Assembly (NCBI GenBank): GCA_945903465.1
Contig: CAMDOF010000061.1
Location: 1-38,471 of the forward strand
Source: Opitutus sp. GAS368
Lineage (GTDB): Bacteria > Verrucomicrobiota > Verrucomicrobiia > Opitutales > Opitutaceae
Length of the DNA stretch: 38,471 nucleotides
Reading direction: 5' to 3'
Part shown: one piece after another, positions 30,260 through 37,896 of the stretch
How the letters are laid out: the number at the start of each line of letters is the position of its first letter
Numbering within the stretch: position 1 is the first letter of the stretch
Made by a program: the position numbers and the translations under genes
Notes under the pieces: model-generated
Told to the model about the DNA's origin: nothing
The model's input: only the letters and a program-made list of their open reading frames with translations
Databases searched by the model: none

Positions 30260-30283
30260 AGTTGGTCTTGCTGGTGCGTAAGC

Positions 30284-30299
30284 GTGAAAACGTTTAACG
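30284..30299 (-). promoter_or_regulatory. Possible LacI-type operator upstream of the second TonB receptor
   Basis: AAACGTTT (30288-30295) is a perfect palindrome with a central CG, in the context TGAAAACGTTTAACG, 29 bp upstream of the receptor start. LacI-family repressors favour such sites and commonly control carbohydrate receptors, but no regulator gene is in the window. Confidence 0.25.
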
Positions 30300-30507
30300 A
30301 CGCACACGAAACTCCCACCCAACACGCGTCAACGTATTCGCCGTCCCAGCTCGCGAACGTCACGCAACCGTCGCATCCGACCCGCGGCAGCTGTGGCCGG
30401 AGACCCTCCGCGGCCAGTTGCAAGTTCCACCGCCGGCCGGGCGCACCGCGCCGCTCTGTACTATTCCCTCGCCTGAAAATCGAGGCTCCGGCCAGCCTGC
30501 GTCCACT

Positions 30508-30708
30508 TCACATCTTCGCCGGTTTCGTCTCGTGATCCGCCATGTATTTCTTCGTCGCCGCCGGCAGTTCGTTCCAGATTTTCCACGTAATGCACGCACC
30601 CACCAGCGCAAACGGCATCAGAAAAGTCGGCCACCACCGCCAACTACACGCGGAGAGATAACCCACCCACACCGACTGCACGCCGCTCCCGCTATAAACG
30701 CAAGGCAA
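30508..30708 (-). CDS. Small membrane protein, unknown
   Basis: This 66-codon frame has a convincing C-terminal half: WWPTFLMPFALVGACITWKI forms one membrane helix, followed by WNELPAATKKYMADHE, a charged amphipathic tail. The N-terminal third (MPCVYSGSGVQSVWVG) is encoded by a 32-bp repeat that recurs 71 bp upstream, so the original start has probably been lost or altered. I do not recognise the family. It lies downstream of another small membrane frame (30792-30953) on the same strand; together they look like the worn remains of an accessory membrane module. Confidence 0.35.
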   Translation of the reverse strand: MPCVYSGSGVQSVWVGYLSACSWRWWPTFLMPFALVGACITWKIWNELPAATKKYMADHETKPAKM

Positions 30709-30772
30709 GGGCGGGTGGCACTTGACCGGCCCGCTTCCCCCACCGATTGCACGCCGCTCCCGCTATAAACGC
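30670..30772. repeat. Pair of 32-bp direct repeats 71 bp apart
   Basis: The 32-base sequence ending in CGCCGCTCCCGCTATAAACGC occurs at 30670-30701 and 30741-30772 with one mismatch (GACTGC versus GATTGC). The intervening 39 bases differ from what follows, so it is not a simple tandem array. It may record a local duplication that damaged the 5' end of the small gene at 30508-30708. Confidence 0.75.
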
Positions 30773-30791
30773 TTCCGTCCACAATTCCCGA

Positions 30792-30953
30792 TCACGTCGC
30801 CGTGGCCTTGCGTCCACCGAAATCTGCGGCCGCCGTTCCCGACATCAGCGAATGAACTCCCGTCACCGCTGCGACCATCCACAGCGCCGCGCTCCCGACG
30901 ACGATGGGATAGGCAAAAAAACTCATGGCCATCACCGCCGCCATGATCAGCAT
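30792..30953 (-). CDS. Small two-helix membrane protein, unknown
   Basis: The 53-residue frame reads MLIMAAVMAMSFFAYPIVVG, then AALWMVAAVTGVHSLM and a polar tail. That gives two closely spaced hydrophobic helices, an unlikely result of chance in such GC-rich DNA. The frame is open upstream through the C-rich repeat copy D to 31100, so a longer product starting beyond the repeat is formally possible, but the upstream part is unconserved-looking. The product and partner are unknown. It may be a remnant of a larger transporter-associated unit. Confidence 0.4.
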   Translation of the reverse strand: MLIMAAVMAMSFFAYPIVVGSAALWMVAAVTGVHSLMSGTAAADFGGRKATAT

Positions 30954-31002
30954 GATATTCGAAAAAATCGCCGCGAGCGGCCCTCGTCGCGCTTGATTAA
31001 AT

Positions 31003-31040
31003 ATTGCTAGGAAACTGGATTTGCGGGGGGAGGGGTTTAG
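31003..31040 (-). repeat. C-rich core repeat, copy D
   Basis: The plus strand reads ATTGCTAGGAAACTGGATTT then GCGGGGGGAGGGGTTTAG (six G at 31025-31030). It is a short form: homology ends right after GTTTAG. It points leftward into the small two-helix membrane frame. With six rather than seven C, the phase through the repeat differs from copies A and G and reads PSPRKSSFLAI. Confidence 0.85.
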
Positions 31041-31161
31041 CAGGCGTAGGGGTGGAGTGGCGCGATCGTGCGGGCCATGTTGGGTGGGCAGCAGAAGCAA
31101 TGCAGCGGCGACTCCGGAGTGGTCTTCGGCTACCGGGCGGCAAAATCATTTTTCAGCAGCG

Positions 31162-31301
31162 ATTGCCAGGAAACTGGATTTGCGGGGGGAGGGGTTTAAG
31201 GGGAGGGGCATGGTGGGATGGGGATGATGGTGGCGTAAATTGAACCGATTTTGAGAGGGTGGCGGGTGCGGATGGGGCTCGGGACTCGGGGAGGAGGGGT
31301 T
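31162..31301 (-). repeat. C-rich repeat with IS-end extension, copy E
   Basis: The core (31162-31200, six G at 31184-31189) is followed by an extension to about 31301 that nearly matches 37885-37980: GGGGAGGGGCATGGTGGGAT, CCGATTTTGAGAGGGTGGCG and GGTGCGGATGGGGCTCGGGA. This shows that the longer unit, not only the core, is mobile or duplicated. The repeat-borne ATG (31211, minus strand) leads here to a stop after about 20 codons because of the six-C phase. Confidence 0.85.
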
Positions 31302-31340
31302 AATTGCTAGAAAACTGGATTTGCGTGGGGGAGGGGGGAG
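31302..31340 (-). repeat. C-rich core repeat, copy F (diverged)
   Basis: The plus strand reads AATTGCTAGAAAACTGGATT then TGCGTGGGGGAGGGGGGAG. It directly abuts copy E and has the same orientation, with a broken G run and no TTTA block. Its inner side joins the truncated reading frame at 31341-31505. Three copies (D, E, F) within 340 bp make this a hot spot of insertion or rearrangement. Confidence 0.75.
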
Positions 31341-31505
31341 CTGGCCGGGGCGGCGCGCGAAGAGAAGAAGGCGGAAATCAAATCTGTCCTCGCCGCTTTT
31401 GTTTACCTCGCAAAATCCAACCTCGTTTCGGCGAGTTTTGGCCCGGAGGTGGAGTTGGAGCGCATCGTCAAAGCGGCCGGTTGGGAGGACGAGAAGAAGA
31501 AGTGA
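31341..31505 (+). pseudogene. C-terminal fragment of an unidentified gene
   Basis: From the edge of copy F the plus strand reads ELAGAAREEKKAEIKSVLAA, then FVYLAKSNLVSASFGPEVEL and ERIVKAAGWEDEKKK, ending in TGA at 31503-31505. The composition is typical of a real alpha-helical C-terminus. There is no start codon and the 5' part is replaced by the repeat, so it is a gene tail left by insertion or deletion. I do not recognise the family. It is convergent with the propeller protein gene at 31580. Confidence 0.45.
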
Positions 31506-31579
31506 GGCCGCGGGAAAGTTACCGGGTCATCAGCAAGCGGCCCGCTTGATTGCAGGAGTGGTCTGCGCTGAGAACGGCG

Positions 31580-33124
31580 TTACCGGAACTGAAAGGAAAA
31601 CAGGTCGCTGTCCTTCATCACAAATCGCAGGCGCACAGACTTGCCCGCGAGGGCGCTTACGTCGCCTTCTCCTTTCCACGTCACCGCTCGATCGATGGTG
31701 TCGCCAAAGATTGGCGGGCAGTCGGCCACGGTGAATCCTGGAAGCGGGTTTCCCTTTTCGTCCTGAATCTCCACTTGGATTCCTCCGGCGGCAGACGTCG
31801 AGAAATTGAGGTGGAGGCGTGCGCCCTGGAAGCGGACCGGCTTGGTGAGGAGCTCGCCGCCGCTCATGGGCGCGTGCGCGGAGACAAAGCCATCCAGGCG
31901 CAGGGTGTACCGACGCAACACACTGTGATTGCCGCCGCCCCCGTAGCTTTCGACCGCGTAAAGCGAAAGTTCATCCGGAGCGCCGGTCAGCGCCGACTTC
32001 GTCTCTACCAGATGCCACCCGACCAGCAAATGCGGGTAATTCCACGTGCCGCTGCGCTCGATGCCCGGCCGGATAAAAGCCTCATTCCATCGCTTGAACG
32101 TGACGCCATCCCGGCTCGCCATGAAAAGACTTTCGCAGAGCGCCGTTCCGTACCGTTCCACGATTCCCGCTTTGATCTCACGTTCACTGCGGTCCGGCAG
32201 CGCCCGCATCGAATCGGACCATCCCTGTTCAATATAGCGCAGGGGAAATCCCAGCAACAGTTGCGGTGCGCGAGCGTAGGGCTTGATGACGTTGGTATAA
32301 AGCTGCTCCGGAGCCGAATCGACGTAGCTCACGTCATTCTGGTGGCTCCAATGCATGAAGTCTTTCGATGTCGCCGTCCGAATCGACCGCACGCCTTGGG
32401 GTTTCCATTCGTCATTGGTCACGGTGCCGCCGGTGAAATAGCGCCAGTAGGCTCGGTATTCGCCCCGCGCAGCGTCCCAAAAAGCGAGGTTCTGTGAATC
32501 GAACGCTCCGTCGCTGATCACCGGCGCGGGGCTCATCGCCGACCAGTGGATTCCGTCGGGCGAGGCAAAGGCCAACAAGCCCAGCGGCTTTTTCGAGCGG
32601 ATGAACGCCTTGTAGCGCTCCGCAGGTTTCGCCGCCGGATTGTCATCCTTAAAAACGGCCGGATGCCCAGCGTCCGCGTTTACCCCTTGGAACGTGCCGC
32701 TCAGCATCACAATGTTATTGGCCTTCGAACCCTTGAATTCATGCAGGCCCAACTCCGGTTTGCGCCAATGGATGCCGTCGTTGCTTTCCGCATAGCACAG
32801 AAAATTGTTGCTCGTCCTAACCTTGCCCGGCGTGAAGTCGATCTGCCACCCGCGATAGTACATGCGGTAGAGATCCCCGTCCTGGAAAATGCTGTGATAC
32901 GCGCTCGCGTTACCCTCCCAAGCTTGATCGTGCGTGACCGCCACCTCTTGCGCTACCGGCGAGTGGAGGCGCAACTCGCCCCTGCCCCGCAGTTGATCCA
33001 CGAGTGCGCCGTCCACGAATAATTCGCGGCGTGAACCGATGTCCATTACGTCGGACGAGGCAATTGCCGTCGTTGCCAGGGCGAATGCGAGGCAGAATAC
33101 CCGGGCGGTGGGGATGATTTTCAT
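31580..33124 (-). CDS. Secreted five-bladed-propeller-like protein (GH32/43-like fold), second gene of the receptor operon
   Basis: The 514-residue protein has a signal peptide (ARVFCLAFALATTAIASS) and then the pattern of a large Planctomycetes/Verrucomicrobia family: GSRRELFVDGALVDQLRG, WEGNASAYHSIFQDGDLYRM, CYAESNDGIHWRKPELGLHE, a repeated SPDGIHW / SKDFMHWS blade motif, and a C-terminal beta sandwich ending DSDLFSFQFR. Repeated S.DG..W motifs and acidic residues in blades resemble beta-fructosidase/arabinanase-like propellers, so glycan cleavage or binding is likely, but catalytic residues cannot be assigned by eye. It follows a paralogue (33215-34789) by 90 bp and a TonB receptor, forming a probable three-gene uptake locus. 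Confidence 0.75.
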   Translation of the reverse strand: MKIIPTARVFCLAFALATTAIASSDVMDIGSRRELFVDGALVDQLRGRGELRLHSPVAQEVAVTHDQAWEGNASAYHSIFQDGDLYRMYYRGWQIDFTPGKVRTSNNFLCYAESNDGIHWRKPELGLHEFKGSKANNIVMLSGTFQGVNADAGHPAVFKDDNPAAKPAERYKAFIRSKKPLGLLAFASPDGIHWSAMSPAPVISDGAFDSQNLAFWDAARGEYRAYWRYFTGGTVTNDEWKPQGVRSIRTATSKDFMHWSHQNDVSYVDSAPEQLYTNVIKPYARAPQLLLGFPLRYIEQGWSDSMRALPDRSEREIKAGIVERYGTALCESLFMASRDGVTFKRWNEAFIRPGIERSGTWNYPHLLVGWHLVETKSALTGAPDELSLYAVESYGGGGNHSVLRRYTLRLDGFVSAHAPMSGGELLTKPVRFQGARLHLNFSTSAAGGIQVEIQDEKGNPLPGFTVADCPPIFGDTIDRAVTWKGEGDVSALAGKSVRLRFVMKDSDLFSFQFR

Positions 33125-33214
33125 GGACGGACAAATCTGAAAAAGAGTTTGCGCGGGCTGGGCGCGGATTTAAGCGGCGATCAGCGTTTTGCTTTCGCAT
33201 GCTCGGAAGGAATT

Positions 33215-34789
33215 TCATTCCCAATTTTCCAGCCGCCCCAGCTTGTCTGGATCCGGGCCAAACGAAAACGAATACAATTCCGCGCCTGTCTGCAGCGTGA
33301 ACGCCAGATGAAATGGGCTGGCGCGATTGAGTTCTTTCACGTTCAACGTCGGCGTTCTCACGCCATCGCCGGAGATCGCTTGTGGTGAGCCGAGGGGCCG
33401 CAGGTACTCGTCCAATACCTGAACCGTGACCGCGCCGCGGCTGTTGAGATACAAGGTGGTTTCGCCTGCAAGGAGGGAAACGGACTTAGTCACGAGCCGG
33501 ACGTTTTCCTGTTCCGGAGCCAACGCGGCAAATCCGTCCCGGCGCAGCGTGGCGAGACCGATGGCGGCACGGCTCGACCACTCATTGCCGCCATCGAAGC
33601 CCGAGTAGTAAACATAGGTCGAATCGCCGCGGGAGACCGGCCTTTGCACGAAAATCACACAGCCCGAGTCCCAGGCTCCCGCGGGTCCGGGCTTCACTTG
33701 CGGGGTTTGGGCGAATGGCTCCGTCCAATCGATGCCGTCATAGCTATATGTGAGACCAATGGTCATGCGTACTCCGGCGCTGAACCCCGCGGGCCAGAAT
33801 TGTCCCATGAGCCCGATCAGCACGCGACCTCGATCCCAAACGGCGGCTCCCATGTGGTTCTGCAGCGATGCCTCGCGAAAATAGGCATTGATCGGGTAGT
33901 GGAAGAGGGGCTTCGGGTAGAGATCCCAATTCGCCCCGTCCGCCGAGTGAAAACCGTACATCACGCGGCCGTGTTCCCGGCCGTCGGGCAGGTGAAAGTA
34001 AGGCGACACGCCCTGGCCCAATACCCACCATTGCCGGTTGCGATGAAATAATCCGTAGGCTTCGAAGTGGCGAACTGTGGTCGCTGGCTGCGCATCGAAA
34101 TCCCACCGCAGGCCATCTTTGCTCGTCAGCACTTTGAACGTAGCGCCCGACTCCCCTCGGGCGGCGGGCGTGCCCACATCGGCACGAAAGAAACCCGCGA
34201 GCGCTCGGTAGGATTTTTCGCGCCCGGTATCATCGGGCGTGACGACAAACGTTATGGGGCCCCGCAACAACAGATTTGTTCCCGGTTCCACTAGATTCAA
34301 TTTTGGTTTGATCCAGCTTACGCCGTCGGCGCTTTCCGCGTAGCCGACCGCGTGATCCTTGTACGAGCCGCCTTTTTTCATCGCCGTGTACCACGCGCGG
34401 AGTTTTCCCTCCTCCGGAAACAGGCTCGTATAACTGAGGCGATGCGAGTCAGCGGCCTGACCGTCGCCGCGGGCGATGACCGGGTTGTCCGGATGTTTCT
34501 TCGGTGTTTGTAGCGCCAGTCGCGATCCGGCGGTTTCCTGCCAGATTTCCCGTTCGAAGGCGAAAAAGGTTCTCAGCGCGGTCCGGGCATCGGCGGCCTG
34601 GCCCGTAACGGCCCAGAGGCCGCTGGCGGCCGCCGCCAGCCGGAAGAGCCGCGCAACGGCGCCCGGCCCGTAATTGGCGAGGCGGCAACTCGGCGCCCTG
34701 ACGCCGCGGTCCGGGCGCCGGAATTTCCGCAACAAAGCGCAATCGAGGCTCATGGGGGCGGTGATGCTCATGGGGGCGGTGATGGTCAT
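33215..34789 (-). CDS. Secreted five-bladed-propeller-like protein, first gene after the receptor
   Basis: This is a paralogue of the next gene: SYTSLFPEEGKLRAWYTAMK, VGYAESADGVSWIKPKLNLV, TSKDGLRWDFDAQP, YGFHSADGANWDLYP and YSYDGIDWTEPF are regularly spaced blade motifs, and the C-terminus (AELYSFSFGPD) matches the beta-sandwich end of its neighbour. A signal-peptide-like stretch (VARLFRLAAAASGLWAVTGQ, then AADA) occurs about 60 residues in, so the true start may be later than any available ATG. ATGs at 34789, 34771 and 34753 all fall in an 18-bp tandem repeat; the first begins 20 bp after the receptor stop. The substrate is presumably the glycan imported by the receptor. Confidence 0.72.
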   Translation of the reverse strand: MTITAPMSITAPMSLDCALLRKFRRPDRGVRAPSCRLANYGPGAVARLFRLAAAASGLWAVTGQAADARTALRTFFAFEREIWQETAGSRLALQTPKKHPDNPVIARGDGQAADSHRLSYTSLFPEEGKLRAWYTAMKKGGSYKDHAVGYAESADGVSWIKPKLNLVEPGTNLLLRGPITFVVTPDDTGREKSYRALAGFFRADVGTPAARGESGATFKVLTSKDGLRWDFDAQPATTVRHFEAYGLFHRNRQWWVLGQGVSPYFHLPDGREHGRVMYGFHSADGANWDLYPKPLFHYPINAYFREASLQNHMGAAVWDRGRVLIGLMGQFWPAGFSAGVRMTIGLTYSYDGIDWTEPFAQTPQVKPGPAGAWDSGCVIFVQRPVSRGDSTYVYYSGFDGGNEWSSRAAIGLATLRRDGFAALAPEQENVRLVTKSVSLLAGETTLYLNSRGAVTVQVLDEYLRPLGSPQAISGDGVRTPTLNVKELNRASPFHLAFTLQTGAELYSFSFGPDPDKLGRLENWE

Positions 34790-34804
34790 GGGGGCGGTGA
34801 TGGC
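34751..34804. repeat. Three tandem 18-bp units over the start of the propeller gene
   Basis: Units of CATGGGGGCGGTGATGNN occur at 34751-34768, 34769-34786 and 34787-34804. Each supplies an in-frame ATG on the minus strand and encodes (S/T)ITAPM. Because the unit is a multiple of three, gain or loss of units changes the number of start codons and N-terminal length without a frameshift. Confidence 0.85.
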
Positions 34805-34809
34805 TCTGC

Positions 34810-37800
34810 TTAGAACTTCGCCGTGATGCCCCCGTTGTAGACGGCCCCTGGTTTGCTCCTGATCCAAGGCAACCCGTTCACCGCGCTGATATCCTCGCGA
34901 CTGGCCGCGTTGTTCAGATTGGCGACGTCGACGTACGCGTTGTACCGCCGGTTGATCCGGTAATTGATCTTTACGTCGATTGAAAGGCGTTCCTGGCGGT
35001 TGAATTCAATGCCTCCGCTCGCGAGCCCGATGCTGGCGCCGGGGCTGGTCGCGCGAAAATTGCCGAGCAAACGAAATTGCAGACCGTAGTTTGCGTAGGA
35101 AATGCCCGCGTTTGCGGTGCGGGGGACCATGCCGGGAAGTTTGGTCGTTGTAACGAGTGAACCGAAATTGCCGAGGGCTTGGAGCACGGTGAGATTGGCG
35201 AACGCGCCGAAGCCGCGCCCTAATCCGGGAAGCTTGCTGAACTGCTGCTGGTAGCTCAATTCCACGCCGCGCATCCGCGCGCTGCCGATGTTCATAGTGC
35301 GCGTCAGGGTATATCCCGGATAAAGGCCACTGCCGTCCAAGCCTTCCGGTCCGATGACGCTGCTGAACGACCGGAAGTAACTGCTAATTTCCTTGAGAAA
35401 GACGCCCGCGGTGAACAATCCGATTGGCTCGAAATATTTTTCCGCGCTCAGCTCGAAATTGTCGGAAAAGTACGGCTTCAGATCAGGATTGCCCACGGAG
35501 ACGGAATTGTTCGTGAGATTTTCCGTTAGTGTGGGCAGCAGATTTCCCACTCCGGGTCGCGTGATCGAGCGGTTGTAGCTTGAGCGGATAAGGAAACTCT
35601 TGATCGGCTCGTACACGAAATGTAGCCCGGGAAACACGTTCCGATACTCGCCTTTGCCGGTTCGCGGGGCGACGAAAGATCGCTGGGCTCGGGCGACATC
35701 GGCGGCGACGACGGCGGGATCGAGGCTCGCTCCGCCAACACTGTTGCCGCCGTAAGCCGCGGTAGTGTTGCGCAGCCAACCGGTGGCCTCAACCTTGGTG
35801 TTTTCCACCCGCAGGCCCGAGAGAATGCGGAGCTTTCCCAGATCCAATCGCCCGGAGATGTAGCCCGCGAAGATTTTCTCGGAGAAGTTGTTGTTCGACC
35901 CATTGGAGGTGCTGAAACTGTTGTACGCGTTGGTTGCGGTCTGTCCCCAATAGCCCGCCGTTGCCTTGGTTGGGTCGTCCGCGTCGCCGCTTCCCCCGAA
36001 ATTCGTGAACGGGAACGGCCCGTAGCCGCCTCCACCAATTTTCAGAGATTGCTTCGCATAGGGCACCATCGAATCGTCGGCGGTATTCGCGATACGATCT
36101 GCGCCCACAAAGGTGTACTGCGACTGACGGGTTCGTTGTTTACGCTGACTGTCGTTGTATTTCGCCCCGACCTTGATCGAGGTCGGGACGACCGTGGAGA
36201 AGTTCTTGGTGAAGTCCGCCCGCGCGCCGTAGAGCTCGTTGGGCGCCGATTGATCCGTTCGCGTCCACGTCGTCATGCGATAGCTCGCCGGGTCGTAAAC
36301 GGAAGGCCCGGCGGTTTGGCTAAATCCCGGGTACCAAGCGTCCCGGCCACGCCGATCGATCTCAAAGCCGATGCCGGTCGCCAGCGCCTGCACATCGTGG
36401 GTGTTGAATAGGTGAAGATCTGCGTGGGAGTAGGTGCCGCGCAAACTGAGCGTCGCCGAATCGCCGAAGAGCTTGTGTTCACTGCCCACGCTGAATCCGT
36501 AGTTTTGAGCCGCCCGGGGCGCTTGGACGATGCGCGGATTCGCGGTCGAAGTGGCGCTGGGCAGGAGCGTTGAGCGTTCGTAAACGCTGCCCGACGCAAA
36601 GTTCGCCGCGGTGGCAGTCGCGTTGCCGAAACCAATGCGAAAGAGCTGCTGCAGCTGATCGTTGGTGTTGTAGGAAAACTTCGCGAAGACGTAGGACGTT
36701 GAGCTGAGCTTGTAGTCGACGCTGGCTCCGATGTTGAGAGCTTTTGTGGGAGCCCAGAAATCGCCGACGCCGAACGCGCGAGTCAGGGGCGTGCTCGAAT
36801 CCGGCGCGACGTAGAGCGAACTCAACGCCGTGTAGACGTTACCCGCCTCTTCCTGGAGCGTCGTGTAGACGGAACGGCTGAAATTGACGGCCACGCCAAG
36901 ATTGTTTTTGCCGGAAAACAGGCTGAACACATCCGAATAGCTCAAGGACACGAGCCCGAGGTCGTCGCCGATCTTATCGCGGAAGGGGCTGCCTTTGAAT
37001 CCACGGTCGCGCCATCCGAGGCCGAGATTAAGCGTGATGTTGCGGCCCGTTTGCTCGAAGCCGCGTCTCGTCACAAGATTGACGTAGCCCGCAATCGCGT
37101 TCGCGTCCTGATCTGGCGTGGGTGCCTTGATTAATTCGACCGAGCTGAGATTTCCGGTGCCAAACTGTTCCGGTTGGTAAACGCGGTTGGCGCTCGAGCC
37201 TTGGGAATTCGCGACGGTCTCGCCGTCGATCAGCATGACGGAAAACTCGGACGTCATGCCGCGCACGGAGATGGATCGGATTTGATCGCCGGTGATGGTC
37301 TCGGCGGCGATGCCGGACAAACGTTGGAGCAATTCCGCGGGATTCGCTGCCGGATTACCAAACGCGTCGATCGACGCCACGGTTTTCAAGTTCGGCGCCT
37401 GCCGCTGCAGTTGGATCGCCAGCGCATTTCCCTCGCGTTCGCCCCTGACGACGAAGGGCTGAAGGGAATAGATCGCGGACGTCAGATCGACATCCCGAGT
37501 CATAGTCGCGCCTGGCCTTGTCTCCACCGCGACACGCGCGGTGTCCAAACCGGTGTACGAAACAATCAAGGTATGCGGGCCGGGCGGAAGGGCGATGGCG
37601 TACGCTCCGCCGAAGTCGGCGACGGCGCTGAGATTCGTACCTTCCAACTGAACCAGCGCGCCGCGCAGGTAATCGCCGGTCGCGCTGTTCTTGATTCGAC
37701 CCACCACTTGGGCGGACTCGCCCAGCTCGCTGCGGACGCTCGGAGTGGCACTTTCGGACGAAGTGGCCCGGGCATTCGGCTGGGCAGAGGCGGGTAAACC

Positions 37801-37896
37801 CAGCATCAGCCAGCTTACGACGACAGTCAGGAACGTTCGCTTATTATTGCCAGGAAACTGGATTTGCGGGGGGGAGGGGTTTAAGGGGAGGGGCAT
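34810..37896 (-). CDS. TonB-dependent receptor (third of three), start codon in the C-rich repeat
   Basis: This is a 1028-residue receptor. The signal peptide is KRTFLTVVVSWLMLGLPASA. The carboxypeptidase-regulatory-like domain covers about residues 60-150 (GRIKNSATGDYLRGALVQLE, GAYAIALPPGPHTLIVSYTG), followed by the TonB-box region LQPFVVRGEREGNA. The plug has ISVRGMTSEFSVMLIDGE and LIKAPTPDQDANAIAGYVNL. The barrel ends VYNGGITAKF. The only plausible start is the ATG at 37896, inside repeat copy G; it yields the prefix MPLPLNPSPPQIQFPGNN before the signal peptide. No other ATG, GTG or TTG lies between it and the hydrophobic core. The prefix crosses a run of seven C, so slippage would shut the gene off. 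The two propeller genes follow within 20 and 90 bp. Confidence 0.92.
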   Translation of the reverse strand: MPLPLNPSPPQIQFPGNNKRTFLTVVVSWLMLGLPASAQPNARATSSESATPSVRSELGESAQVVGRIKNSATGDYLRGALVQLEGTNLSAVADFGGAYAIALPPGPHTLIVSYTGLDTARVAVETRPGATMTRDVDLTSAIYSLQPFVVRGEREGNALAIQLQRQAPNLKTVASIDAFGNPAANPAELLQRLSGIAAETITGDQIRSISVRGMTSEFSVMLIDGETVANSQGSSANRVYQPEQFGTGNLSSVELIKAPTPDQDANAIAGYVNLVTRRGFEQTGRNITLNLGLGWRDRGFKGSPFRDKIGDDLGLVSLSYSDVFSLFSGKNNLGVAVNFSRSVYTTLQEEAGNVYTALSSLYVAPDSSTPLTRAFGVGDFWAPTKALNIGASVDYKLSSTSYVFAKFSYNTNDQLQQLFRIGFGNATATAANFASGSVYERSTLLPSATSTANPRIVQAPRAAQNYGFSVGSEHKLFGDSATLSLRGTYSHADLHLFNTHDVQALATGIGFEIDRRGRDAWYPGFSQTAGPSVYDPASYRMTTWTRTDQSAPNELYGARADFTKNFSTVVPTSIKVGAKYNDSQRKQRTRQSQYTFVGADRIANTADDSMVPYAKQSLKIGGGGYGPFPFTNFGGSGDADDPTKATAGYWGQTATNAYNSFSTSNGSNNNFSEKIFAGYISGRLDLGKLRILSGLRVENTKVEATGWLRNTTAAYGGNSVGGASLDPAVVAADVARAQRSFVAPRTGKGEYRNVFPGLHFVYEPIKSFLIRSSYNRSITRPGVGNLLPTLTENLTNNSVSVGNPDLKPYFSDNFELSAEKYFEPIGLFTAGVFLKEISSYFRSFSSVIGPEGLDGSGLYPGYTLTRTMNIGSARMRGVELSYQQQFSKLPGLGRGFGAFANLTVLQALGNFGSLVTTTKLPGMVPRTANAGISYANYGLQFRLLGNFRATSPGASIGLASGGIEFNRQERLSIDVKINYRINRRYNAYVDVANLNNAASREDISAVNGLPWIRSKPGAVYNGGITAKF

